Notes under the pieces: generated by a model
What the model saw: the letters and a program-made list of their open reading frames with translations, nothing else
Told to the model about the DNA's origin: nothing
Databases searched by the model: none
Program-made: the position numbers and the translations under genes
In this document: positions 1 through 7,508 of the stretch, piece after piece
Numbering within the stretch: the first letter of the stretch is position 1
Layout: each line of letters begins with the position of its first letter
NCBI GenBank assembly: GCA_016256075.1
Contig: SDVU01000374.1
Span: 1-14,256, forward strand
Length of the DNA stretch: 14,256 nt
Direction of reading: 5' to 3'
Source of the DNA: Dictyocoela muelleri
Taxonomy: Eukaryota > Microsporidia

Positions 1-222
1 CCCCACACCTAGGAGAGTCCCTTCTGCTTCATTGTCATATTAGACCAAGTCTTAATCAGCTATACCACACTGGAACAGCTGTATATTAAACTATAATTCT
101 ATATTTTTTGACCGCTTAATGTCATTCACTCATTTTTTATTAAAGAGTGACGTCGGCGGGATTCGAACCCCGATACATAAATTTTACATTCAAGAGTGTT
201 AACCACTGAGCTATCTGGCTCA
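1..222 (-). mobile_element. tRNA-derived SINE-like repeat, copy 1 (cut by window start)
   Basis: Read on the minus strand, this begins with a tRNA-like head. Box A (TAGCTCAGTGG) is at 213-203 and box B (GGTTCGAATCC) at 169-159, the usual spacing for an internal RNA polymerase III promoter. A conserved body follows, containing the string TGACATTAAGCGGTCAAAAA and then GTGTGGTATAGCTGATTAAG. The copy runs off the window at position 1. Its last 64 bases differ at only two positions from the matching part of the copy at the far end of the window, so it is young. The acceptor arm does not pair, so this is a repeat and not a working tRNA gene. The anticodon-loop region (AATGTAA) faintly recalls tRNA-Thr(UGU), but that is a guess. 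Confidence 0.75.
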
Positions 223-450
223 ATTTAATGAATTAATATGTTTAAAATTTATTGAATAATCAAAAATGAAATTTTACTTTTGATTATGAATTTTTCAAAT
301 TTTAATTTAAAAATGATTTTTTTGATTCTTAGGTTGATAATCTTTATTATTTTTAACATGAAATTAAGTGAATTAGTTGGTTTTACATATTCTGGTGTAA
401 AATTTGACATGGAAATAGAAAATAGTGAAATTTAAAACAGACAAACTCAG
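223..450. other. AT-rich spacer, nothing recognised
   Basis: Low-complexity A/T sequence between the first SINE copy and the hairpin and minisatellite region. No open frame, tRNA-like head or clear repeat was seen on either strand. Confidence 0.5.
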
Positions 451-502
451 AAAAATTTTTATAAAAAAAAGCCAAAACCCAGGTTTTTTATAAAAAAATT
501 TT
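451..502. repeat. A/T-rich inverted repeat (hairpin)
   Basis: AAAATTTTTATAAAAAAAAG followed by CC is answered about 8 bases later by its near-complement (GGTTTTTTATAAAAAAATTT). It forms an imperfect stem of about 20 bp around the loop AAAACCCA. It lies just before the minisatellite at 590-762 and may belong to the same decayed element. The A/T-rich background makes chance pairing easier, so confidence is moderate. Confidence 0.4.
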
Positions 503-589
503 AGTAACGAAAATAAAACAGGCTCATGTTTTCTGATAAAAATAAACTAAAAAGTTCTTCTTTTCTTTTATATTCGGGCTTATTTATAA

Positions 590-762
590 AAAACCAGACT
601 TTATTGTTGAAAAACTCTAGGCCTTAAAAGGCTTTTCGTCAAACCCGTATTTTTACCAGCTTTTGGCGCATAAAAAAAACACTCTTTTACCAGGCTTTCC
701 GCCTAAAAAAACCAGTCTTTCACCTGGCTTTTCGTCTAAAAAAACCAGACATTTCCGGGCCC
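590..762. repeat. degenerate minisatellite, about 32-bp unit
   Basis: About five degenerate units share a pattern like ACCAG-TCTTT-ACC-GGCTTTTCGTC-TAAAAAA. The clearest run from 679 to 743 (two units), with weaker ones from 592 to 678 and a partial unit ending in CCGGGCCCC. Each unit contains short internal complementary pairs (CCAG with CTGG; AGGC with GCCT), so each could fold into a small hairpin. No coding frame runs through it. C/G-bearing islands like this are rare in the surrounding A/T sequence. Confidence 0.55.
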
Positions 763-821
763 CAATTATTACCATATTTCCAAAGTTATTAGCCGAATAA
801 TGTAATTTTATTTTTTTATTA

Positions 822-893
822 AAAGTGCCGTCAGTGGAATTAATCCTCGATACTTAAATTTTACATTTAAAAGTGCTAATTGTTAAGCATAAA
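822..893 (-). mobile_element. degenerate SINE head, copy 2
   Basis: On the minus strand the segment TTTTAAATGTAAAATTTAAG, followed by TATCGAGG and then CACTGACGGCACTTTTAATA, aligns with the head and head-body junction of copies 1 and 5. Boxes A and B are badly eroded. It sits back to back with the plus-strand copy that begins at about 905, so two independent insertions or an inversion are needed to explain the pair. Confidence 0.5.
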
Positions 894-904
894 GTCATAT
901 ATAT

Positions 905-1512
905 TTGTTCAAGTACAGTATAGCTGATTAAGACTAGGTCTAAATGACGATTATTTGAAAGTGACTCTCTTGTGTGTAGAGATCATGCGGTGACGCATCT
1001 CGGCTAAATATGTAATGGGAACTAAAAATTCAATAAATATATTATAATTACTTGTATATTGTTGAGTTATCGATAAAAAAACGCATATACTACTAGAATT
1101 CAGACAGCTCAGTGGTGCGACGTTAACACAACTGCAAGAAATAAAAGTAAAAAAAAACAGGGTTAAAGAGAAATCACTAAAATTTAAAGTCACATACGTT
1201 ATCTCTTTTCATCGTGCCGCGATTCGGTCAGAACAAGAAAGAACACAACGCAATTTTTAATTGGGTTTTATTTTCAATTATTAATGACAATCACATAAAT
1301 TTTCCAGTTTTATAATAGAGGAGAAAATACATCTTTCACAGACATATTTTTTTAAGAGAAAAAAAAACTGAGATCAATAGCAAAAAGCGTCCGAAGAGAT
1401 TGCCATAATTAAATAAATTATTATATATATTTGCATCTTAATAGACGATAAATACAGCGGGCTATCTCATGTAATTATGGATATTGTAAATATTTAATAT
1501 AGATATAATAGT
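905..1512 (+). mobile_element. SINE-like repeat, copy 3 (headless, with an internal insertion)
   Basis: The body matches other copies from GTATAGCTGATTAAGAC (919 on) through ATGCG-GTGA-CGCAT (985-998) and TTGAGTTATCGATAAAA. A second tRNA-like start, CAGCTCAGTGG, follows at about 1105. The 3' tail signature (TATGGATATTGTAAATATTT at about 1477 on) matches the tail of copy 5 at about 10363-10382, but here it lies about 290 bp farther from the second tRNA-like start. About 310 bp between roughly 1140 and 1456 therefore appears to be inserted A/T-rich sequence of unknown kind. The tRNA head that should precede 905 is missing. A small open frame on the minus strand of this body is not taken as a gene. 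Confidence 0.55.
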
Positions 1513-1689
1513 AATATTCAATAAATTAATGACAATTGATATATTTAAAATTAGTAATTTTTGTGCAATTAATAGTATTAAATTTATAATTCACAAATTA
1601 ATCAGGTTAAAAAGCATTAGGGCTTTTATTATTAAAAATATCACGTTGAAATTTTTAAAAATTATAATTTATAATAAAAATTGAAACAA

Positions 1690-1807
1690 GGAAGATAAAA
1701 TAAACTTTCTTTTAACTTCCTTTTATTTTTTTAACCTTTTTTTTATTTTTTTTAACTTTTTTTATTTTTCAAATTTTTTTTTTTTATTTTTTTAACTTTT
1801 TATCAAC
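1690..1807. repeat. pyrimidine-rich degenerate tandem tract
   Basis: The plus strand is almost all T, broken by repeated TTTAACTTTTTTTATTTTT-like units at a loose period of 20-25 bases. It lies 130-250 bp beyond the stop codon of the secreted-protein gene on the minus strand, where it reads as an A-rich tract. Slippage-generated low complexity is the simplest explanation. A role in 3' end formation is possible but not shown. Confidence 0.5.
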
Positions 1808-1901
1808 TTTACCTGGTACTTCCGATTTCACTGTAAATCATTGAGTTGTGTCTGAATTTTTTAACGTTTAATGCTTTAACATAAGATTTTGATATTTTAT
1901 C

Positions 1902-1938
1902 AAATTTGGATAATGATGGGCGGTTATTATCCAAATTT
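1902..1938. repeat. perfect 13-bp stem-loop across the stop codon of the 1937-2734 gene
   Basis: AAATTTGGATAAT (1902-1914) is answered exactly by ATTATCCAAATTT (1926-1938) with an 11-base loop, GATGGGCGGTT. The outer stem base overlaps the minus-strand TAA at 1937-1939. In the transcript the hairpin would sit directly at the end of translation. It could act in 3' end formation or mRNA stability, or be a chance or mobile palindrome. The 10-mer AAATTTGGAT recurs upstream of the gene at 2841-2850. Confidence 0.55.
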
Positions 1939-2734
1939 ATATTGTGTAGAGATTTATTTTTATCTCGTTCGTATTTTTTGATAAACATGGGCAGTATCTA
2001 TCATTCAAATTGAACGAATTAATTTGCTCGAAACCTGGTTTTCGTGTTTTAACTTCTTTAAAGTACTTAAAGTTCGTGTAACAATGATCATTTCCATTTT
2101 TCAAATTTTGAATATTATAAGGTTTACTATTCATATAATTTTCAGGTGTTAATGAGTTATTTGAAATTTTATTTTTTTGAAAATTCATCTTGATAGGCAC
2201 CTTTCCATTGTATTTAATTACACCTTGAACATAATTTCTTATTTGTGGGCGCAAATAGAAGTCGTTCAATGGTTTTTTCATGTTTAAACAATTGTTAATA
2301 TCTTTTGATTGCGTATCACACAAGTTTGATTTTAAGATTTCTGATTGCAATTCATTACATTTTTCATCAGTTAAATGGCGATTCCTCTCAATATAATCCT
2401 AACAACCTGCTTTAAACTTATAACATTTTGATTTTTCGGGATATTTAAAGATAACAAATGTAAATTCACACGGATTTATTAATGGATCATATGGTGTAAG
2501 AGTTGAATCCGATCTTAAGACCATATCAATGATTTGACCTTTCCAACCAATAACTCCGGCACTTGACAATTCATTTCTTATAAGGTAGTCAGATAGATAG
2601 CTTATATTCTCAGATGTAGCCATAACACCAATGAAGTTATACTTTTTAGAAGTTTCCATTGGTGAAATGTCTGATTTTACAACTGTCACTAGGTCACACA
2701 TTGTTGAGAGAACGAAGAAAAGAATTTGCTGCAT
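1937..2734 (-). pseudogene. secreted cysteine-containing protein, interrupted by one in-frame TAG
   Basis: I do not recognise the family. Starting from the ATG at 2734, the first 111 codons encode a hydrophobic N-terminus (residues 3-19, MQQILFFVLSTMCDLVTVVK) that looks like a signal peptide, then a globular-looking stretch with Cys at 89, 104 and 111. A single TAG at 2401-2399 ends this part. The same frame then stays open for another 153 codons to the TAA at 1939-1937, giving about 265 codons in all. The second part is polar, rich in Asn and Lys, and has seven more Cys, including a CPC motif near its end. A long second half in the same frame suggests a very recent nonsense change, an allele, a sequencing error or read-through, rather than two genes. 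A secreted effector or spore/cell-surface protein is a guess from the signal peptide only. No CCC motif precedes the ATG. Confidence 0.6.
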
Positions 2735-3170
2735 TGTTATGAAAACCTGTAATCTTATATATTTTTAAAGTTCTGGAATTTCAAATAAATTACTAAAATT
2801 AGCAATTCCCTTATATAGAATACACATTTGGCTATTACCAAATTTGGATTAATTAAATCTTCTAAATAGTATTCTTTAGAATACAACATTTTAATTTTGT
2901 TAAAAATATTATAATAAAGTCGATTACAACCTTTTTAAAATAAAATTTGTTTAGTTAAGACAAAAAAATATAAAATAAAATAAATTTATGGTTTTAAATA
3001 TGATTTAAAAATAACTATTAACCAGAAACATTCATTAAACCGCCGGGCATTTTTTCGCCCAAGAAAATAGTTTATTACAAAAAAACGTTATTTCGCCCAG
3101 AATAAATTTTTGTCACAGGCCGTAGAAGTAATCAGCCGTAGAGGTTATTGAAAAAAAATTAATATATGAG
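2735..3170. other. upstream region of the secreted-protein gene; short palindromes only
   Basis: A/T-rich, no open frame. Visible items are a GTATTCT-TT-AGAATAC palindrome near 2870-2885, the word AAATTTGGAT at 2841-2850 that recurs past the gene's stop, two TTTCGCCCA words (starting at 3053 and 3091), and a tandem pair of 16-base units starting GCCGTAGA at 3119-3150. None can be assigned a function. The GTATTCT palindrome is about 140 bp upstream of the start codon, where an operator could lie. Confidence 0.4.
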
Positions 3171-3172
3171 TT

Positions 3173-3491
3173 CAGAGAAAAATATTTTTATGATAGGGGG
3201 TAATTATTTTTTCTTATAGTTTATTATGGAGATTTTTATAAATAGATTTTTATAAAGGGATTTTTATGGAGGGATTTATGGAAGGATTTATTTGCTGTTT
3301 TAATTTTTTCGTTTTTACAAAAAAAAATCTACCTAAAACCCTCCTAATATTTCCCGTGGTAATTCCATCCACAAATTATCTCCACAAATTCCCACCATAA
3401 AATTTATCCGTAAAATTTCTCAGTAAAATCTCTCCATTAAAAATAAAAAATTATAATCAAACCTATCATAAAAATATTTTTTTTTTCAGAG
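3173..3491. repeat. foldback element with minisatellite arms
   Basis: The outer ends are inverted: AAATATTTTTATGATAGG on the left (about 3180-3197) and its complement CCTATCATAAAAATATTT on the right (3462 on). The left arm consists of 12-14-base units of the type TGGAGGGATTTA (about 3225-3290). The right arm consists of 13-base units of complementary type (3356-3446). The whole segment can fold back on itself loosely with an apex near 3310-3330. Foldback elements built of inverted minisatellites are known from Drosophila FB/Galileo, but no shared sequence is claimed. No coding capacity was seen. Confidence 0.6.
3356..3446. repeat. 13-bp tandem array, seven units
   Basis: Exact 13-base steps begin at 3356, 3369, 3382, 3395, 3408, 3421 and 3434. 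Typical units are CCACAAATTATCT, CCACAAATTCCCA and CCGTAAAATTTCT. It forms the right arm of the foldback at 3173-3491. Another array of exact 13-bp period but different unit lies at 12083-12134. Confidence 0.7.
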
Positions 3492-3540
3492 CAAAAAATA
3501 TTTATTGTTTTTTTTAATTACAGGGTATTCAATTTCTATA

Positions 3541-3825
3541 TGTACAAGTTTTCAATGTTTTTTGCACAAGATTGTAATTTTATATGTACAAGATTGCATT
3601 TTTAATGTACAAGATTTCATTTTTATATGTGCAAGATTGTAATTTTTATGTACAGGATTGCAATTTTTATGTACAAGATTGCAATTTCACAGGATTATTA
3701 AAGTTATAGACGCATATTCTAAGAGTTGTAGACACCTTTTTTAGACTTATAGGCCAATTTTTAAATAGTTAAAGACCAATTTTTTAAGATTTATAAACTC
3801 TTTTAGAATTATGGTAAATTTTAAA
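3541..3825. repeat. 21-22-bp period tandem arrays (two unit types)
   Basis: Units of the type TGTACAAGATTGCAATTTTTA start at 3541, 3563, 3585, 3606, 3628, 3649 and 3670, a period of 21-22 bases, with a shortened last unit at 3687. From about 3695 a second, more degenerate series continues at about the same period with units like AGACTTATAGGCCAATTTTT, up to about 3825. The period is not a multiple of three throughout and all frames contain stops, so it is non-coding. Two unit types keeping one period suggests stepwise divergence of a single array. Confidence 0.65.
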
Positions 3826-3997
3826 TATTTATATAAAAATAAGCCGCCCTGATTATGCCATAGCACCTAAATCTCAACAATTGTTCGTATTAATTTGTTT
3901 AATCGCTGCGCGAGAACTCGCCGCCAGATATTTTTAGAAAAAATATATTCATTAATAATAGGGGGGTAAAAATATTACAATAAAATAATTAAAATAG

Positions 3998-4425
3998 AGC
4001 CAGATAGCTCTGTGTTTTGACTATTAAATGTAAATTTAAGTTTAATGGTTCGATTTCACTCTGGAATACTTTAGTAAATAATTGTTAATTACACTAACCG
4101 CCAAATAAATATAGTATTTATATGCAGTTATTCCAGTGTGGTATGCTGATTACGACATGATCTTATTGAATATAGCATATAGTTCCTACTAGGCGCAGGG
4201 ATGAGTGCAGCGACGCATCTCGGAAAGCATATTAAAAAAATCAATGTAAAAGTCTATAATAACTTACATCATATGATGGAGTTTAAAATAAAAATAGCGT
4301 ATACAGCTATGCTTTTGGGTAGCTTATTAGTGGCGTATTATGAAAAAAATAGTTGATATAGCAATATTAGAGAAACTAGACGGATAGGCAACTATGTATG
4401 TGGTAAACATAAATTTTATTTATTT
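3998..4425 (+). mobile_element. SINE-like repeat, copy 4 (near full length, old)
   Basis: The head starts GCCAGATAGCTC at 3999, with box A at 4005-4015 and box B (GGTTCGATTTC) at 4048-4058. The body follows: GTTATTCCAGTGTGGTAT (4128 on), then GATGAGTGCAGCGACGCATC (4200-4219), then GCGTATACAGCTATGCTTTT (4298-4317). A second tRNA-like start, GTAGCTTATTAGTGGCG, is at 4319-4335. A weak match to the family tail ends near 4425. It differs from copies 5 and 8 at many positions, so it is older. It shows that the order head, body, second tRNA-like part belongs to the family and not to one chance junction. Confidence 0.65.
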
Positions 4426-4565
4426 TTTTGATAATCTACAGCAATACTATACTAAATTCAGAATAAAAAATAAAAAAAAGCTAAAATCAAAATGAGAATG
4501 GTTTTAATTTCATCAAAGATTCTTTGCTGAATTTTTTTATAGTCCTCATTACTCTATAATTAATC

Positions 4566-4645
4566 GGTTGAAAGTGGCATTAGGGTCCGGGCGTATTTCG
4601 AAAAAAAATACGCCAAAAATTAGGGACTCTAGTCAACTTTAAGTA
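4566..4645. repeat. mini-foldback, short member of the 4762-5057 family
   Basis: The left side, GGTTGAAAGTGGCATTAGGG, is roughly complementary to the right side, CCAAAAATTAGGGACTCTAG followed by TCAACTTT. The centre is a strong small hairpin (GGCGTATTT, loop, AAATACGCC). The same outer sequence, CGGTTGAAAGTTGCATTAGA, forms the ends of the much larger foldback 100 bp downstream, so this looks like an internally deleted or founder form of the same MITE-like family. Confidence 0.6.
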
Positions 4646-4761
4646 AAACTTATAGCTATATCTGTATAACTATATAACTATATAAACTATTTAACTTCAT
4701 AATTATATACAAATACACATTTAATCCGGTAGATTATAGCTTATTAAGACTCGTTCTAACT

Positions 4762-5057
4762 AAAGTTGCATTAGACTCCCTAATTTTGGGTATATTTTGA
4801 AAAAATACCCATCTCTGTTTTGAATGGACAGACAAAGAAAAAATATTAAAAAGTGAAAAAAGTTTTGAAAACCGATATAAAAAACATACAAACCGGAGTA
4901 TTTCTATGGAATTCATCGGTTTGTATGTTTTTTATATCGGTTTTCAATTCTTTTATTCACTTTTTAATATTTTTTCTTTGTCTCTCCATTCAAAACAGAG
5001 ATGGGTATTTTTTCAAAATATCCCAAAATTAGTGACTCTAATGCAACTTTCAACCGA
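4762..5057. repeat. foldback/MITE with about 134-bp near-perfect arms
   Basis: The left arm from AAAGTTGCAT (4762-4771) to AACATACAAACCG (ending 4895) is complementary, with few mismatches, to the right arm from CGGTTTGTATGTT (4917 on) to ATGCAACTTT (5041-5050). The loop is about 21 bases. Both arms include the inner mini-hairpin seen in the 4566-4645 relative (GGGTAT...ATACCC here). There is no transposase gene, so it would need one in trans. The high arm identity means a recent origin or ongoing arm correction. A 60-codon frame on the minus strand is a by-product of the palindrome. Confidence 0.75.
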
Positions 5058-5199
5058 GAAATTTTAATTCACAAAAAACATATTTATATTATTTTTTTTT
5101 AATTCTTAATCATTTCAACAAGTGTGTACAATATTTAGTTGTTTGCATGTTTACTAAACTTAGATTCACTCAATAAATATTTTTCAAATATTTTTTAAA

Positions 5200-5224
5200 A
5201 TGTCGCACGTTGGGCGTGCGACAT
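5200..5224. repeat. perfect GC-rich hairpin inside a longer A/T-rich palindrome
   Basis: ATGTCGCACG (5200-5209) and CGTGCGACAT (5215-5224) pair perfectly around the loop TTGGG. Flanking A/T-rich sequences continue the pairing imperfectly to about 5170 and 5255 (AAATATTTTTCAAATATTTT against a matching downstream stretch). It stands alone in over 400 bp with no gene and is the most GC-rich short stem in its neighbourhood. The rest of 5058-5480 shows nothing else. Confidence 0.65.
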
Positions 5225-5489
5225 AATAAATAATATTTTCAAAATATTTCTCATAATTTGAATTGACGATAATATACAGATGAAAGAAAGGTAATATTTG
5301 TAGATAAATGAAAAAAAATATTCAAATGAATTTACAATGGTTGTTAACGGTGAGATAAAAATAATTTAAGGAGGTAAAATTTTATATTTTTGACTTTCTA
5401 AAAATAAATAATAATATGAAAACAAGTTTTTGTATTATGCTTGTATTAATTTGCTAAAGAATTTTTTAAAATACCCCTTTTGCGATCTA

Positions 5490-5501
5490 GGGTTCGAACC
5501 C
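5490..5501. promoter_or_regulatory. orphan box-B-like palindrome
   Basis: GGGTTCGAACCC is a perfect 12-base palindrome identical in form to a tRNA T-arm/box B, followed by CCGG. No matching box A was found at the right distance on either strand, so it is neither a tRNA gene nor a clear SINE head. It may be the last remnant of a tRNA-like head, or a TFIIIC-type binding site. Confidence 0.35.
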
Positions 5502-5599
5502 CGGCATTTTTATTTAAAAGGTGGGATCCTTGGAAATAAAAATTTAAAAAAAAATGAAAAATTTTTTAAGATTGTTTATTTTATTTAAAAAAACATACA

Positions 5600-6440
5600 T
5601 GACAACAACTTAATAAAAGCTTTCCGATAGTCTTCTGACTTTTTGTTTAAAGATTTCTCATTTCCCATATATATATATATGCATCAATATATCCACCAAT
5701 GAATGGACCAGGAAAGCCTCTTCTTTTTTTAATAACGGCTTTAAATAAAGACCATTCTCACTTAATTATGTTAGTATGATAACCTTCTTTGTTCTTGAAC
5801 GCATATTAATGATCTACAACTATATTTTGAGCCTCAATACCTGTCACAGCATAAGGATAAGAAGGATGTCCATCGGTTTTAACAAAAGATTTTCGGCGAA
5901 CATTTTTTTTAAAAAAACTTAAGCATAGTTTCTTTTTTTCTATCAGGCTCCACTTTGAGAATCACAATTTGTGTTTTTTCTACTAATCCTAAATCCAAGA
6001 CGACCTATTTTTGTAATTATATATTTTTGAAGAATATTTAATCTTTTTTACTCTTTAAATTACCATTTGTTCCACTCTGATAGGGTTTTTAAGTCCTAAT
6101 TTTTTAAAAATGTTTTTATTATCAAATGCTACTATCTCTAAAAGTAAACGCGTATCTTTTAAAGTACTTAGATAAGTATTCTTATTTATGTTATACTGAA
6201 AATTATTTCTCAGCCATGAATAAATAATAAATAGATATTTTGTTTATCTATTCTTGAAAATCTACTTTTAAACCACCAAGAAATTTGGTTTTAGTTTCAA
6301 AATAATCCATTTGAACATATCAACCTATAATCGCCTGAATAAGATATGTCATGTTCTTTTACTATTGAATTTCTACAAACGAAACAAATCTTAGAAGAAA
6401 TCGGCAGTATATTATGTCCATTGAACTGTATAGCACATTA
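5600..6440 (-). pseudogene. decayed Merlin (ISXO2/IS1595-like) DNA transposase
   Basis: Minus-strand translation, scattered over frames, shows a Merlin-type layout. Near 6400 is a zinc-ribbon-like N-terminus (ILPISSKICFVCRNSIVK, later another Cys), then pieces resembling the helical region (NKNTYLSTLKDTRL). Next come VILKVEPDRKKETMLKFF and TDGHPSYPYAVTGIEAQNIV, with the second catalytic Asp codon at about 5874-5872. The segment YAFKNKEGYHTNIIK follows, then EWSLFKAVIKKRRGFPG. HTN is the family's signature before the third catalytic residue, and a Lys codon stands where Glu is expected. Several stops and at least four frame shifts show it is dead. Merlin elements are known in microsporidia and animals. 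Clear terminal repeats were not found, so element limits are uncertain. Confidence 0.75.
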
Positions 6441-7040
6441 CCCGGTTTCTTTGAAAACGTCATTTCACACCTGGATTCGTCGAAAAAAAAATTAAAATTG
6501 TAATTTTTTTAAGAAAAGGCGAAATAAGTGTAATTTTATGATATATATTATAAATCAGCTTAAAATGTTAGATTTAAAGAAACAAGGAGGTGATACCCGG
6601 GTCCTGATCCCGAAAACTTTCCATTTTTACAAAATAAATTTATGGTCAGGAAATTGGTAATATATATTTCTTTCTGTATAATAGAAACAGTGTTGCATGT
6701 ATGTTATGCGTCCTCGAATAAAATTTTATAATTTGTATCTTTTAACAGCAACCGTTGCGAATATTGCACTACATTCGTTTTTTTATGACTCTTTTAGCTT
6801 GTAAAAAAACAGTCAGCGTTGCACAAGTAATCTTCATCCCAAATCATATTTTTTTGTTTGCTATTTTTCTATTGATATATTTCGCGGTAATTTTACATTT
6901 TTTTTTTCGACGAATCTGGGTGAAAATACCATTTTCGACGAAACCAGGCGTTGCTTTTTTATCATTGAATTTATACACTCGAAATAATTCTTATAAAAGT
7001 TCGGTAATATAAGGTGCTATTGAACTATATAGCACTCTTA
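6366..7040. repeat. paired repeats around a 495-bp segment with inverted ends
   Basis: Two relations overlap. (1) About 60 bp starting GGTTTCTTTGAAAACGTCAT at 6451 is inverted at 6885-6945, ending ATTTTCGACGAAACC. Both contain GATTCGTCGAAAAAAAAA or its complement, so 6451-6945 has the look of a MITE with 60-bp ends. (2) About 75 bp at 6366-6440, the N-terminal coding part of the Merlin pseudogene, recurs as a direct repeat at about 6964-7040 (for example TATTGAACTATATAGCACTC). The second copy translates on the minus strand to a similar peptide, so it may be the start of a second, lost Merlin copy. A plus-strand 85-codon frame here is taken as spurious. Confidence 0.5.
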
Positions 7041-7508
7041 ATGTTCCTAAAAATTAGAGATCACAAATTCTTTGGATTTTTTTCGAAATTCATTTTAGAG
7101 GTTATAAAAATTCACCAATCTAGGATCGGAACCTGAAATTTGAACTAAAAAATATATAGGGCCCTAAGTTCTGGCCCAAGTGCCACATTTGGGATAAAAA
7201 TTTAGACGAAAACCTTTAAGATGTTTTTTTATCGTTTTAAAAGATAGGGATTCATTTTAGATTTAAAGTTTAACTTCTCAATATCGGTTATTCGCAAGAA
7301 TCGGTCTCTGTAAATACCAATATTATTTTTTTGTTATATCAAACAAAAATAATTGAGATTATCGACTCTTAATAAGGGTTTAATACAATATTCTGTAACG
7401 ATTTAGTTCTTAGAGAAAATATTGTCCTATTACGAGTAAGGAACGAGAAAAAACACTAAACGTCTCACTCTAAAAAAACGAAAATCCACAAATTAATTTT
7501 TAATAGGA

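Noticed and set aside
155-220. Functional tRNA genes at the SINE heads
   Set aside because: Boxes A and B fit, but acceptor arms do not pair, anticodon stems are broken and the same sequence recurs with a common non-tRNA body. They are repeat heads.
951-1193. 80-codon minus-strand frame
   Set aside because: It lies entirely over SINE copy 3 and reads antisense to it, with biased Phe/Ser composition; no support as a gene.
3541-3700. CRISPR array
   Set aside because: The units are adjacent with no unique spacers and the period is only 21-22 bases; it is a plain tandem repeat in a eukaryotic genome.
4734-4916. 60-codon minus-strand frame
   Set aside because: It is the left arm of the 4762-5057 foldback; the opposite arm gives an equivalent chance frame.
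5350-5385. Bacterial-type ribosome binding site (AAGGAGGT)
   Set aside because: No open frame follows and the window is eukaryotic; chance match.
6755-7012. 85-codon plus-strand frame with a hydrophobic middle
   Set aside because: It has a non-ATG start, spans the inverted 60-bp repeat and the antisense of a Merlin-like fragment; the hydrophobicity comes from T-rich DNA.
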